Source: Scylla paramamosain (Eukaryota; Arthropoda; Malacostraca; Decapoda; Portunidae). From it: a stretch of DNA of 64,000 nt. Location: assembly GCF_035594125.1 (NCBI RefSeq), contig NC_087171.1:11884267-11948266 (forward strand), read 5' to 3'. The notes under the pieces are model-generated. The model did not search any database. It was not told the DNA's origin and saw only the letters and a program-made list of their open reading frames with translations. This document shows positions 13,562 to 32,424 of the stretch, in pieces. Every line of letters starts with the position of its first letter. Positions within the stretch are counted from its first letter, which is position 1. A program made the position numbers and the translations under genes.

Positions 13562-13715
13562 CACCATATCCTGAAATGTTACTGCGCCGGTTCTTGTAAC
13601 AAATTGATATGATTTCTACATTATTAACAGAGCTACTCTTGAGATCTAGGTTAATCATCTCAGTGGCCTTTAAAGATAGTCGTGGTGAGACAGCAGAGCT
13701 TTTCAGAATACGGGC
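13562..13715. mobile_element. Family A element, shortened copy
   Basis: The left end (CACCATATCCTGAAATG) and right end (CAGAATACGGGC) correspond to the family A termini. The interior carries 'ttaatcatctcagtggcctttaa' near 13651, followed by the family's 'gatagtcgtggtgagac' tail. At 154 bp it is shorter than the 208-bp copy. Its right end touches the (AAT)n tract at 13718. No target duplication is visible. Confidence 0.55.
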
Positions 13716-13717
13716 CA

Positions 13718-13773
<56 letters not shown>
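13718..13773. repeat. (TAA)n microsatellite
   Basis: About 56 bp, starting 2 bp after the right end of a family A element. Confidence 0.95.
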
Positions 13774-13776
<3 letters not shown>

Positions 13777-14150
13777 GCCACATAATCAAGTGGTACAGCA
13801 TTCGACCGCAATACTAAGTTCTAGCTAAGGTTACGAAAATTTCTCAGTAGAAGATGGCAGACGCTCCAGTAACCATTGTAAGCGCCGTAAACGCCGTTGT
13901 TGTGAGATTAGAACTCAGTATCACTGTTTTTTCTTAGATTTTCCCTCAAATCACTAGATATAACTCAATTTCACTTAATTCATGCAAAAAGAGCACCAAA
14001 AATACCAGCGATTAAATATTAAAGATAATAAAACAAGTACATAATACCAAAATAATCAAATTTAAACCACGCTTGCTGGAAATTAACTTGATACAACTTT
14101 CCTCCCGGAGACTCTAAATGTATGCAGAGGATGGTTTAGCTCGAGTTCCT

Positions 14151-14275
14151 TCCCCGTTCCTTTCCTTTCCCTTCCCTTCTCTTCCCTTCCCTTCTCTTCC
14201 CTTCCCTTCTCTTCCCTTCCCTTCCCTTCCTTTTCCTTCCCTTCCCTTTCCTTCCCTTCCCTCTTTCCTCCCGTC
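14151..14275. repeat. TTCCC minisatellite, 15-bp higher-order unit
   Basis: The unit CCCTTCCCTTCTCTT repeats about three times within a longer CCTTT/CCCTT array. Confidence 0.88.
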
Positions 14276-14405
14276 CTTTGCATCAGGTCAGTGGCGATCA
14301 AAACAACTCATCAGAACCCAGCAAGGGACAAACTCTGCTCGATATTCACTAGGTCTCTTCTGTGCCTCGTTAGTGTGTGAGTGGGGAGGAGAAGCAGCAG
14401 GAGGC

Positions 14406-14407
<2 letters not shown>

Positions 14408-14491
<84 letters not shown>
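14408..14491. repeat. (GA)n microsatellite
   Basis: About 84 bp, pure. Confidence 0.97.
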
Positions 14492-14492
<1 letters not shown>

Positions 14493-14651
14493 GGGAGGGG
14501 GGAAGATTTGTGGTACCTTGTTTATCATTCCTTATATTTGTGACTGGCATATTTAACCCTGTGCCGCGGGACATGAAAATACTCGTGTACGTTGGAACCG
14601 ATGTCTGTCAAATTGTGTGCGGTTCATAGACGAGTATCCTGCCACACATAC

Positions 14652-14689
14652 ACACTCACTCACTCACTCACTCACTCACTCACTCACTC
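14652..14689. repeat. (ACTC)n microsatellite
   Basis: About 38 bp, a tetranucleotide tract. 14690-15448 shows no gene. Confidence 0.93.
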
Positions 14690-15449
14690 CCATTGCCACA
14701 CTCAATCAAGGAGAAAGAAGAAAGACATGCAGAAGAGAGAAAACACGAGAGAAGAATGTGAAAAAAAAAAAGTAGAAAAAGAGGAGTCGTGGGGGAATAG
14801 TACTCAGAACAAGAGGTAAAGTGATTGATTTATTAATTGATTTAAAAGTGTAATTTAGTCACCTTATCTTTCTTTTTAAAATATTTCTAAGTCCACGAAT
14901 TTTTCATTTTATAGAAGTGCGTGTCTCTTCACCGATGTCTCCTTGTAGATAGAATGATTCATGAATTGAGTAACTGACAGATTGAATTATTATTTCATGC
15001 GTTGGAAAATAAAACAAAACAAAACAAAAAAACAAATTCATATAAAGCTGCAGACTACAATTAAGACTAGCAAAACGAATAAAAATTGAATTGATTTGAA
15101 TAGTGATCCACTCAGCTGAAGTTAAAAGTATTCAAAACTTTGCCTAGAGTTCTGTAACTGACCCTGACACTCCCTGGTTGACTGTTTCTTTACTGCGTGT
15201 GTGTGAAAGGCACTGAAAACTTGACAATTCTGCTCTCTTGCTGCCCTCTCTCTCTCCTTGTCTTCTCACTTCTCCTTTTCGTTCCTCTCTGCGCCCTCCT
15301 CTCTCTCTCTCTCTCCTCCCGTGCGGCGTCCTTCACTCCACCTGCGCCCCTCGTGACGGTAGACGCGCCCCTCGCTTCTCCTTAGGAACATCGTGACTTT
15401 AAAGTGGTTACTGAGCAGCTGAGTAATGCCGATACAACTGGGAAAGCGT

Positions 15450-15477
15450 TTCTCTCTCTCTCTCTCCTCTCTCTCCT

Positions 15478-15531
<54 letters not shown>

Positions 15532-15535
15532 CTCT
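15450..15535. repeat. (CT)n microsatellite, interrupted
   Basis: Repeated CTCC interruptions divide it into short blocks, unlike most tracts here. Confidence 0.93.
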
Positions 15536-15760
15536 CGTTATTATTTTTACTTTTTATCTTTTATTTTCCTGGTACGCTATACTTGTATTTTTCTGAATAT
15601 CTGTGAAGGTCCGTCTGACGGCACGTGCCTCACCTCATCCCAGGCTGAGCTACCCCCACAGGTGTATATCCAAGCTGGCCTTTGCCTCCCAGTGCGTGTG
15701 CTGTGTGGCCTCGGCGTGGCTGGGTGCACTGTACAGCACTAAAGTGACGTCTGAAACTGA

Positions 15761-16090
15761 GGCTCCTATTCTTTAACACTGTTATCTCATCGGGAATATT
15801 TTCAAAGACCATAGAGATGATTAGATGGATATTTTTTTTTCCCTATTGGTGATATGGAATCTATTAAACTGTCATATGGAACATTTTCAGAGGCCAGAGA
15901 GATGTTTAACTGGATTTTCATGTTTGTTTTTTCCTACTGATTTAAAAAAATAAATAAATAAATAAAATTGTTAAACTATCATCGGGAATATTTTCAGAGG
16001 CCTCAGAGATGATTAGTGGAATTTTCATGTGTACCTTATCCTGTTGGTGGTATAGAATCTGTTAAACTACCGCTGCAATCATGAAATCAT
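15761..16090. mobile_element. Family A composite (three related segments)
   Basis: The left end GGCTCCTATTCTTTAACAC resembles the family terminus. The segment around 'cgggaatattttcaaagaccatagagatgatta' recurs near 15882-15925 and 15981-16020 with changes ('ttttcagaggc(c/ct)..agagat'). Each is followed by 'ttttcatgt' and a 'tatagaatctgttaaact'-type block. It looks like a tandem or nested array of partial copies in reverse orientation. No clean right terminus is found. Confidence 0.45.
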
Positions 16091-17548
16091 TCCTTGAAAC
16101 TCCCAGTAACTCCCACCACAGCCTGTTAAATGTAAGAGATCGGCGGTGAAGTGTAACGGTTTTCGGTCCAGAGTGGTGATGACGGCACGGTGTGTATTGA
16201 TTTACTTCTGTTGCCTTATGTTATTTCACTGAGAGAATGTGTACTATAGGCTCAAAGGATTGGATTTACCATTCACTCAGTGTGCTGTCTGTGGGGTGTT
16301 TGTAGTTGATATCCTAAGATTGCACCAGACCGTCTTCTTTAACTGGAAGTCAAAAAGTAATTAGTAGCAACATTAGGAGTAGAAGTAGTGATGGTAGTGA
16401 TGGTGGTGATGATGGTAGTGCCGAAAAAAGAACCACAAGGAGGTCATATGGCGCCAGCTAGATTTACGAGAGCGTACGCTACCTCTTCCACCGAAAAATT
16501 ACCGCGAGCCATGGTAGTGGTGATGATAGTGCTGGTGGTGGTGGTGCTGGAGGCGTGACCTTGCAGGAGCGACCAGTGTTGCAGGCAATTTAAATCCCCC
16601 CACAGACGCAGCGCCAGCCTCGTCATGCCTCCAGCCTTCTAATGCTTCACGAGCCCGCCAGCCACCACCGCCACCACCCTCACCGAGCACTGTCGCGATG
16701 CGTGGCCAACACCATTAGGCCTCTTGTGTAGCCCTTCGGCCAATATTCGTAGACATTACAGTACTTTACTTGATCTACTTTTAACTGGTTGTAGTGGATG
16801 CTAGTGGAGATTTCAAGAATTTGTGTATGATTCTAATGATATACGAAAGGCACCTTTGGAAGCACGGCTTATCATTTCTGGCGTTTGATTATAGTCCTCA
16901 TGAGAGCTCGGTGAGTTTAAGAATACCAGCCTCAGCTTGCTTTTCTCGGTACTCTCTTCCGTCCACGTAGCAACACTAGTTACTTGGCCGCCGCGTCGCG
17001 TGTGAGAAGGCTATGTATTGAGAGTGCCCTTCAATCTCTGCCCGGCATCCTTTGGCACATTGGCACCCACATCTTACAAGGAACATCGCGCCCTGCATTT
17101 GAGATCCGTAATGAAAGACCGTCGCTTTCACACACCACTGCTCACTGATCCGCCGCCATGTCCTTCACACGCCTCTATTTAACTATCTCCCTGTCTATAT
17201 ACCTGACCGGCACTCCCTCACGAGGTGGCCCAGACAGCACCACACACTCATACACACATCATTCACACCCGTCGGCCCCTAATAGAAAGGGATAGTCTCG
17301 TGGGCCGCCGTATTACACCTCAGGAGCTTAGGCATAGCACAGCTGTCCATTTACTGTACTTCCACAGCAAGGCCAGACAGTACACATTGGTTTTGATACT
17401 GGATTTTATTCACTGACAAGAATTTAACGTGAAAGGAAAAGTGGTAATTTAAACAGTGGGTCTTCTTTTGCTGTGATAGGACAGAGCGAACTTCCAAATA
17501 AATCGAGGAAGGAGTGAGAGGAAGGAATAGAATCCAGTGCATGGAAAC
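16091..17548. other. No gene seen; GC-rich patches
   Basis: (GGT)/(GAT)-rich DNA at 16390-16550 and mixed GC-rich DNA to 17220. Frames are short and unrecognised. Confidence 0.5.
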
Positions 17549-17795
17549 CTGTTTCCATCTTCCTCATCCATGAATTCTTGTAATTTTTTTTTTCAAGCTC
17601 CCTAATGACTCATCTCTAACATTGTAATTACTGAGTCTGTTCCGTTCATCTACCTATTTGAGAACCAATTCTTATCTACCTATTTTTTTTTTAAATCAAA
17701 CTTTATCGAGCTTTAACCCTTTATTTCTTGTCCTATCTTGATTACTGGCCCTGAGGATTCTGCATATCCTTGTCATGTCCCCTATACTTTACCAA
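17549..17795 (-). mobile_element. LINE ORF2 tail fragment, reverse orientation
   Basis: On the minus strand the blocks 'ggttctcaaataggtagatgaacggaacagactcag', 'gagtcattagggagctt' and 'atggatgaggaagatggaaacagg' align in order with the 30.0-kb fragment. The segment extends further upstream into 'cataggggacatgacaaggatatgc..aatcaagataggacaagaaataaa', the region preceding the ORF2 tail. It contains stops and is a decayed copy. Confidence 0.6.
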
Positions 17796-18015
17796 TAAAA
17801 TACTAAACAGTGAATAGAAAGCAACGAAAACGAACACCGCGCTGCGTCACTATACACCCAGACTCCCTCCCTCCATCCCTCCCTATTCAGACCGTTGGCA
17901 GAGTTTACTTTCTGAATGAGTGCGTGGCGTAGCGTGGCGTCCCTCGAGTACGTTTTGGAAGCTTGCGGCACACTCGTAGCTGTGAACATGGCGTGGCGTG
18001 GCGTGGCGTCTTCAT
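17796..18015. other. GCGTG-rich stretch, no gene
   Basis: GCGTG repeats cluster at 17930-17942 and 17991-18009. An 80-residue minus frame crosses it without known motifs. Confidence 0.4.
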
Positions 18016-18106
18016 GTATGTTTGATGTCACAGTCTTGGTAAGTCCGCGATGTGGTGATCAAGTGAAATAGCCACCCTGTCTCAACTCTCAGAATTTTAA
18101 CAGATT

Positions 18107-18108
<2 letters not shown>

Positions 18109-18180
<72 letters not shown>
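18109..18180. repeat. (AG)n microsatellite
   Basis: About 72 bp. Confidence 0.97.
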
Positions 18181-18187
<7 letters not shown>

Positions 18188-18372
18188 CCTTGTTTGCCAC
18201 CTTCATCGCCTCCCAGCCTCCCAGCGGACCACGCCAAGCCTCATGAGATAGAAGGCCATTTTTGGTGTGCTTATATTTATGTGTTTTCTTCAAGGGTTAC
18301 TGTCCTTTCCAATTACCCACAACTTTTTAGACGTTTATTATTGTACTGTTAAATAGTTTTGTACCTTTAAAA

Positions 18373-18457
18373 AAGGCAAAATTCATTTCCTATTTTCTCT
18401 TTTCTTCGGTGCCCATGCAAATATTTTTTTTTTCCTTTACAGTGCTGTGAATGTTAA
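18373..18457 (-). mobile_element. Family B fragment
   Basis: Only one end survives. 'ggcaaaattcatttcc..ttttcttcggtgcccatgcaaa' is followed by a T run and CAGTGCTGTGAATGTTAA. This matches the terminal third of the family in reverse orientation. Confidence 0.4.
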
Positions 18458-18493
18458 CAAAGGGTGGTCATAGCAGTGAATAAGTTAATAGCC

Positions 18494-18581
18494 CATCATT
18501 ATCATCATCATCACTACCACCACCACCACCACCACCACCATCATCATCATTATCATCATCATCATCATCATCATTATCATC
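18494..18581. repeat. (CAT)n/(CAC)n compound microsatellite
   Basis: CAT units, then eight CAC units, then CAT again with TAT breaks. Confidence 0.93.
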
Positions 18582-18623
18582 TATGCAGGACAAAGGTTTA
18601 GATTATTATTATTTTTGTTTATT

Positions 18624-18792
<169 letters not shown>

Positions 18793-19117
18793 TTTTCTTT
18801 CTTATTTATTTATTTATTTTTATTTATTTTTTTTGACAACCTTTAAGTAACACATCCCTGTCCTTACGAGTGCTGCAGTTTACTACACGACAAACTTCTC
18901 CAGGAAACAGGTTGTTTAATGGCAGACAAAAGTTTCCTTAATCTACGTAAAACTGGGTAACCTTGGAAGCAGCAGCTGACTGACTCAATCTCGAAGACTC
19001 AACGTAATGTCTAATCAGTAACTAAATCCAGGCTTCCACATTTATAAATCTGGTAGACTATCTGTATGTTATATGTCTAACATTATTTTTGTTTGTATCT
19101 TTCGTCTTATGTCAAAT

Positions 19118-19232
19118 AAATATTTAAACAACACCTTCACAATGAATACAAACATATGCGTGCGTCACCAGGAGAAGTAGATATTTTTAAGAACAATTTC
19201 ACAATAAACACAAACTTATGCGTGCGTCACCA
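19118..19232. repeat. 62-bp-period tandem duplication
   Basis: 19136-19170 and 19198-19232 match at 32 of 35 bases (core 'ATGCGTGCGTCACCA'). Weaker similarity extends into the preceding 'atattt..aa.aac' sequence. No coding content is seen. Confidence 0.65.
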
Positions 19233-20281
<1,049 letters not shown>

Positions 20282-20448
20282 CTGTATGACTTGTATTCTA
20301 AATGATGAAAGAAAATTTGCCGTGTCTCAAAACTTATGAAACTATTTATTGTCGCGAATTTTGTACCGCATGCAGCTTCATTCAATAGACGATGGTGTGA
20401 TTATATAGTCTTCCCCGCACCAACAGGTATGTGTCGAAGAGTACGGAG

Positions 20449-20451
<3 letters not shown>

Positions 20452-20491
<40 letters not shown>
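20452..20491. repeat. (GT)n microsatellite
   Basis: About 40 bp. Confidence 0.96.
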
Positions 20492-20492
<1 letters not shown>

Positions 20493-20632
20493 ACGGAGCC
20501 GAGAATGAGAGCCGTGTGGAGACGAGGAATGTGTGACGTCACCATTCAGGAAAGTGATCAGACCTTGTAGTGGTGAAGACTTTGTATTAAACGCTAAATG
20601 GCTCCTGTAGTGAAAGTAGGACCAAGCTTCAA

Positions 20633-20633
<1 letters not shown>

Positions 20634-20720
<87 letters not shown>
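20634..20720. repeat. (CA)n microsatellite
   Basis: About 87 bp, pure, inverted relative to the (GT)n 142 bp upstream. Confidence 0.97.
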
Positions 20721-20722
<2 letters not shown>

Positions 20723-20811
20723 TACTCTTCTCGCTACACGATCCTCCAAACACTTGCATTACATAAACACGTCCGGGACACCAAGGGACGCTTCTCTTAT
20801 CTAGGTGCTGT

Positions 20812-20939
20812 CTCTGCGTGTCTGTCTGTCTGTCTGTTCGTATCTGTCTCTGTGTGTCTTTTGTTTGTATGTTTTGCCTGTCTGTCTGTGTTTTTGCTTG
20901 TTTGTCTGTTTGTATGTCTTTTTTGTCTCTTTTCACATT

Positions 20940-20941
<2 letters not shown>
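20812..20941. repeat. CTGT/TTTG-rich degenerate repeat
   Basis: Loose (CTGT)n and (TTTGT)n leading into the next (CA)n. Confidence 0.8.

Positions 20942-21024
<83 letters not shown>
20942..21024. repeat. (CA)n microsatellite
   Basis: About 83 bp, pure. Confidence 0.97.
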
Positions 21025-21029
<5 letters not shown>

Positions 21030-21130
21030 TTGCTTATAAATGTGCACCACAGACCATCATTTTCAAGGGAGAAGAGAAAATCTGTCTCCGGGCGTGGCAG
21101 CGGTCACTCAGGGACACTCCCAGGAGACTG

Positions 21131-21132
21131 GA

Positions 21133-21221
<89 letters not shown>
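21131..21221. repeat. (GT)n-(GA)n compound microsatellite
   Basis: A short GT run (21133-21144) passes into (GA)n (21145-21221). Confidence 0.96.
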
Positions 21222-21224
<3 letters not shown>

Positions 21225-21554
21225 TGCACGCAGCCTGGCAGGACAGAGTGCGAGCAAAGCGTCTGGCTTTCAAATGTAGGGCGTCAAAATAGTGACTCAT
21301 TAACCGTACAGATCAGTTTCTTTTCACATTCATAAAGTGTCAAGTATTTGGTGATGACTTACAACTAACACGCATGATTCCTTAGCCCTGTGACAGTCAC
21401 GGCTTCCCCTCAAGTTCACTGATGGAAGTTTAAAGTGTTATTTTGAAAGACATCACGAAACAGTGACGTGAATGATTGGTTAGTTCAACGTTTAACCTTT
21501 AGGTGGTTGCTGTTTAATATTTCTTCCTTTAAATCATCAATAGTAGAAGTAACA

Positions 21555-21628
21555 AACCTCATACAGGTACTGCTACATGTAGGCCGGATGGCTTCTTGCA
21601 GCTTCCCTTATATTCTTATGTTTTTATA
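21555..21628 (+). mobile_element. LINE 3' UTR tail fragment
   Basis: 'catacaggtactgctacatgtaggccggatggcttcttgcagcttcccttatattcttatgttttta' is a diverged copy of the last 70 bp of the 30-kb fragment. No coding part precedes it. Confidence 0.5.
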
Positions 21629-21655
21629 TTATCATTAGAGTTTTTATATCCCTTA

Positions 21656-21845
21656 TTAATCCTTTCCCTGGTATTTGGCATATTTCTCTTCAGTCACTAA
21701 CCACTCTGAGACTATTCATTTTGTTCCACAGCCACCTCCAAACATTGTACTGATTGGAAATTGCAAAATCTATTCTTTTCATCCCCTTCTTTCATGTTTG
21801 CACTTATAAAGATTTCGTAGATATTTTTTTAGTGCTGTGAATTGT
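21656..21845 (-). mobile_element. Family B element, reverse orientation
   Basis: On the minus strand this carries the family blocks: TTAATCCTTTCCC at the left, then 'cactaaccactctgagac', 'ccacagccacctccaaacattgtactg' and 'ttgcaaaatct'. Its far end (GTGCTGTGAATTG) is eroded. It lies 46 bp before the best family A copy and just after a LINE 3' tail. Confidence 0.55.
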
Positions 21846-21891
21846 TGCTTATCGCAGTAAAAGAATAATGTAATAAATACATAGGAAAATC

Positions 21892-22099
21892 GCCCGTATT
21901 CAAAAACATTTTGCTTTCTCATCACAAATATCTCCCAAGGCCACAGAGTTGATTTGTTGGATTCTCACGAGTGTTTCTTCGGTTCATAATGTAGAATAAT
22001 GTAGAATGATAAAAACACCCACAGAAAGCCGTGAAATTCCAACTAGAGCCTTTTGAAAGTAGTGGAGGTGCGGCGCAGAAGTGTTTCTCAATATGAGCC
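21892..22099. mobile_element. Family A inverted-end element (GCCCGTATTC), best copy
   Basis: This 208-bp unit has ends GCCCGTATTCAAAAACA and TGTTTCTCAATATGAGCC, an imperfect terminal inverted repeat. It is flanked exactly by AAAATC on both sides (21886-21891 and 22100-22105), which looks like a 6-bp target duplication. Internal marks shared with other copies are the 'aaggccacagag' block near 21938 and the 'gagccttttgaaagtagt' block near 22046. The two halves are roughly reverse complements of each other. There is no open frame, so it is probably a MITE or foldback element. The superfamily is not identified. Confidence 0.65.
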
Positions 22100-22384
22100 A
22101 AAATCTCACGGGTGGTTTGTTTATGAATGCAACGTTAATGAAATCTGTGACATCCTTCCTTCTGGAGCTGTGCGTATGTCAGTCTCAAGAGGGAGCAGGA
22201 CGAACTTCAACCCGTGTGTGTGTGCCTGTGTGTCTTCCTGTGATGTGACTAATCTGGTATAAAAATAAACATTACTATCACTTACTATCACCTGGGGCCG
22301 AACATCCGCTGAGGCGCTGACTGACTTACCGCCACTAACTGACTCGTTTCACTGTGCTGGTGTATGGACAGGTTACTTTATTTG

Positions 22385-22386
<2 letters not shown>

Positions 22387-22473
<87 letters not shown>
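22387..22473. repeat. (TC)n microsatellite
   Basis: About 87 bp. Confidence 0.97.
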
Positions 22474-23934
<1,461 letters not shown>

Positions 23935-24027
23935 GAAATGGATAAATACACTCATACATACGGATGCAGAAGAGCACATATGTATTTCATCCCCTGCGTA
24001 CTACAGCTCGGCATTTACAGAGAAGTA

Positions 24028-24069
24028 AACACACACACATCATCATCATCGTCGTCGTCGTAGTCGTCG
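24028..24069. repeat. (CA)n-(CAT)n-(CGT)n compound
   Basis: Short runs of three different units in succession. Confidence 0.9.
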
Positions 24070-24181
24070 CGGAGAAATCGGACAAGGACAAGTAGGTCAG
24101 CGGCCAGGCTTCGTCGCCCGCACCTGCCGGCCGAGCAAGGTCATTCACCTCCACCAGAACTCACTCACCTCACCCGGCCAG

Positions 24182-24183
<2 letters not shown>

Positions 24184-24267
<84 letters not shown>

Positions 24268-24282
24268 ATGATCATCATCATC

Positions 24283-24329
<47 letters not shown>

Positions 24330-24330
24330 T
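24184..24330. repeat. (CA)n-(ATC)n compound microsatellite
   Basis: CA to 24266 with one missing base near 24222, then ATC units to 24330 with one AAA break. Confidence 0.95.
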
Positions 24331-24989
<659 letters not shown>

Positions 24990-25471
24990 AGGATAGAATT
25001 GAGAGACGTGAACACAGAAGGAAGCTTCAAAAGAATTTATTTGAATTTATGGATGAAAATGAAATATGTTACGAGATGTATAGAAGCAGCTGGCTTGTGT
25101 AGGCTGAGTCGTCTTTTATTTTCACACACACAAACTCACACTGAAAGAGACTGAGAGGTGGGGGGGACGAAAGGCCTGCACAAATAGTTACACAGGCAGA
25201 TGAATTGATAAAAAGGTTGCATCATGTGAGGGAATATAATCTGTAACCTTGCATTTGAATGAAGAAACCTTTTACGAAATTTGTAGTCTATAATTTTCTT
25301 CGACTCCTCCAACCCTGTGCGGCGCCATAGACTCCCTACTCCCGAGCTAGCGCCGCCGAAACCTACAATTTTGAACCGCCACACAAACCACGTCAGCAGC
25401 CACCAAGACGTGCTGTACAGTGAGACCAAGGATACAGTTTCCTTCATTGACCATAGCCTCGTATTAGTGAT

Positions 25472-28100
<2,629 letters not shown>

Positions 28101-28120
28101 GTTAGTTTTTAGTGCAACGA

Positions 28121-28340
28121 AGGTGGTGGTGGTGGTGGTTGTGGTTGTGGTGGTAGTTGAGGGTGGGAGTGGAGGGTATAGCATTAGCTGTAGTAGTGGT
28201 AATGTTGATGTTGCTTTGCTGTTGCCTGCCTTCTGCTGCTGTTGTTTTCCTCTTCTTCTTCCTCCTCCTTTCTTCTTTTCTTTTCTTTTCTTTTTCTTTT
28301 CTTTTCATTTCTTTTCCTTCTCCTCCTCCTCCTCCTCCAT
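28121..28340. repeat. (GGT)n, (CTTTT)n and (CTC)n low-complexity block
   Basis: A GGT-rich run at 28121-28155, a (TTTTC)n run near 28270-28318, then (CTC)n to 28337. Confidence 0.88.
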
Positions 28341-30017
28341 AAAAAGCTAAAGGAAAATACAAAAAGAGATTGAAAATGAAAGTAAATAAAAAAAAAAAAA
28401 ACGGAACAGTAAAACTCCCAAAGAGCGAACATTTTTGTGTTCTTGGTTCCTAAATGATTTCATGATAATTTAACGTGAAAAAAAAAATTATTTGAGACTT
28501 TTTAATAGTTCTCTTGCTTTCGTTCGTATAATTTAATTGTATTTTCAATAAATTTGTGAACTTTATTTTTTAATTCACAACTGTTGTACCACCTGGTGGG
28601 GTCAGAAATCAATCTCGTCATGAGAGTGTCAAGCGAAGGAAAAATATATATGAAAATAATATGAATGGTTTCAATGAGAGCGGCCCGAGTGAGGCAGATG
28701 CTGTGTGTCTACCGCAGTGATGAGGTGTAGCATTGTGATTGTAACCCTTAGAGCTGCCATTCCTCTGAGTATCTGTTTCGAAACAAAAGTCACGTAATAA
28801 CTGATATCATGTCACATTCACGTGCAGAGGAACAGCGCAGCGTGAAAAACAACGCGTACTTGATTGTGAGTCAATAGATCAGAAAACTGTTTACACATTT
28901 TTTATTGATGGTGTAGTGTAAATATTGTAAACTTGTAGATTCATTGTCGGTGGAGGCATCCGGCAGGGACGTTTAGTTACGGAAATACAAATTTTCGCTT
29001 TTGATCAGAACACTGAAAATTATCATTACATTAATATTTGTTTGTGGCGGCCATCACCACTCCTGTAAACACCGGCCACGTCAAGAGCAGGCTGAGATCA
29101 CCTTGCCCTCAGCCATGCGGAGATCACGTGGGCCGCTACCTCCGTCCTTACTGGCGCTGGCGGCCATTTTATCCACATGTGCACTCCCGGAGAAGCAAAG
29201 TTTCCGTTTGCCATCGTTATCTGCCCCCTGCTGCTAGTGCTGTCTGCCTGATTCCATTCTCCCCTCCTATTGCTGCGAGTTATTTAGGAGAGGATTATTA
29301 AGACGCAAGTAAATTAACCGAAATTGTTTTCAATTTTTTTTCCAGTTCAAGTTTAAGGAACGACAGTTATTATTATTATTATTTTTGTATAGTTTCTTGC
29401 ATGTCTTGACTTGCCTTTTGTACTGGTAGAAAAAGATAGAATAAAAACTCGTCTCTTTATTTGTGGCCGTGTGATCCTTGGAGGAGAATGAAGGGCCTCT
29501 ATACATCACATCAGGACAGACGTTAGTTACATGAGGTCTGCATCTTTTGTCCTTGCTCTATGACAGATTCGTGGAGCATGAGATGGCTTTCTGTGCTGCT
29601 GACCTAAGGATGCGTGTGGTGAAGGATACGTGGGCTCTCTCATCAATGCTGTAAGACGCCCGACTTTACCTTGAATGTACCTTTATTAAAGTCTTTGCGT
29701 ATGTTTTCCTGCTCTTGGGGTCAACGTCACATTTGTGGCACATCAACAGACTTTTAATTCCTCGGACTAAATGATACGCGCATCGCTACCTCATGAGTTC
29801 AGGTGTTGGCATGCTGGAAACGCTGCACACATTTCTTCCATTACTATAAATAAAGCAGCCACACTCGCAGCTGCAGGGACTAATCTTACTAGCCCGTACG
29901 TCCCACCAATCTTTAATGTGTCCAGTAACGCGCCATGTACGAGAAACAGCCTTTCTGTATGTGTGGTGGACGTCTTCAGCTCACAAGTACAGTTGACCAA
30001 AGAAGTGATGTCATATT
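28341..30017. other. Mostly empty; GC-rich island near 29.0-29.3 kb
   Basis: AT-rich except 29040-29280. Apart from the short signal-like ORF listed separately, nothing is recognisable. Confidence 0.5.
29114..29237 (+). CDS. Short ORF with signal-peptide-like N terminus
   Basis: From the ATG at 29114 (context CAGCCATGC) the frame reads MRRSRGPLPPSLLALAAILS and then TCALPEK. This is a basic start plus a hydrophobic core, as in secretory signals. It stops after 40 codons at 29235-29237 with no good donor seen. It may be chance in a GC-rich stretch, and no family is recognised. Confidence 0.12.
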
Positions 30018-30256
30018 GCTTCATAAAGTTAGATATAAAAAAAAAGATAGGAAGGAAGTGGTTCTCAAATGGAGTGGTAGATGGATAGAATAGACTCAGG
30101 TTGTTAGCACAGAGTCATTAGGGAGCTTTAAAAGATCAGACAAATTTATGGGTGAGGATGATAGGTGGAAACAGGTAGAAGTGTTTCATACAGGGACTGC
30201 CACGTGTAGGTGTATTGGCTTCCTGCAGTTTCCCTGATGTTCTTATGTTCTTATTC
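30018..30256 (+). mobile_element. Non-LTR retrotransposon 3' end (ORF2 tail plus 3' UTR)
   Basis: Translated in shifting frames this gives RKWFSNGVVDGWNRL, then a SFKRSDKFMGEDDRWKQ-like string. This resembles the C-terminal end of ORF2 in invertebrate LINEs (WNxLP..SFKxRLDK). It is followed by 'catacagggactgccacgtgtagg..ttcctgcagtttccctgatgttcttatgttctt', which ends the element. The frame is broken by indels. The 5' truncation is typical of LINE insertions. The same 3' end recurs at 21555. Confidence 0.6.
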
Positions 30257-30597
30257 CGTAAAATGTTCAAGACAAACAACAATATCTACCAACTACCTTT
30301 ACCTACCACCCCTCTAGTTCTTGATCTTTGTACTGTTAATACAAAAGCAATGCATTGGTCCATATATAAATTTCTACCTGACTTCATAGAGACTAAATTC
30401 AACATGACCCGAGTAATGAGGACACGTGTGCATTGTTGCGGGAGTTGAGTTTCGCTTCACGCAGTCTGACACACGTGCTGGGCAAGAAAGACGGAGAACT
30501 GTGACCTCCTGGTGTATTTTGAGGCGCGTGGCTGAGTACGCAGAAACAGAGACCGCCAGCTTGGAACTCACTTTGATCAGATTATCTATATTTAGTC

Positions 30598-30600
<3 letters not shown>

Positions 30601-30694
<94 letters not shown>
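30601..30694. repeat. (AG)n microsatellite
   Basis: About 94 bp, pure. Confidence 0.97.
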
Positions 30695-30696
<2 letters not shown>

Positions 30697-30836
30697 TTGT
30701 GAAGTCTACAATGTAAAAAATAACGTGCTGAGACTGCAGTGTGTGTACCTGTTGACCCCCAGGTAGGTATGAGGGAATATTTTTTGTCTTCAGGCGGGTA
30801 CGTGTGTATGTAAAATTAGTTACTTGATTTGTCTGG

Positions 30837-32082
<1,246 letters not shown>

Positions 32083-32424
32083 GAAAGTGGTCGGCTATTT
32101 TTTTATTTTCTTTTTTGCTTTCTCGCGTTTCGTTGTGTTGTTCTCCCAGTCGCCGCGAGAAGGCTGACCGGGAAGGTGGCGGTGAGTCTCGGCTGCTATG
32201 TAGTGAGCGTCTGTGCGAGTGAAAAGTAACCTTGCTCCTTCCTTCCTTCTCTCTTCCTTCAAACTGGCGCTCTTCGTTCTGTCAATCCCCCGTGTTCTTT
32301 TCAACTCTACTGTATCCATGTATCCAGACATTAGTTATTCTACTTGTGCGTCTAGTCTACTATTTGAATTTATTCATTCATTATCAATTTCCAGCCCAAT
32401 TCTCGTATTTCATTATCCATTTAA

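Noticed and set aside
13774..13812. tRNA-like string GTGGTACAGCATTCGACC, considered as a SINE head
   Set aside because: No second promoter box or cloverleaf follows.
20382..21050. 222-codon minus frame rich in VC and HT
   Set aside because: Produced by CA/GT tracts joined by short unique DNA.
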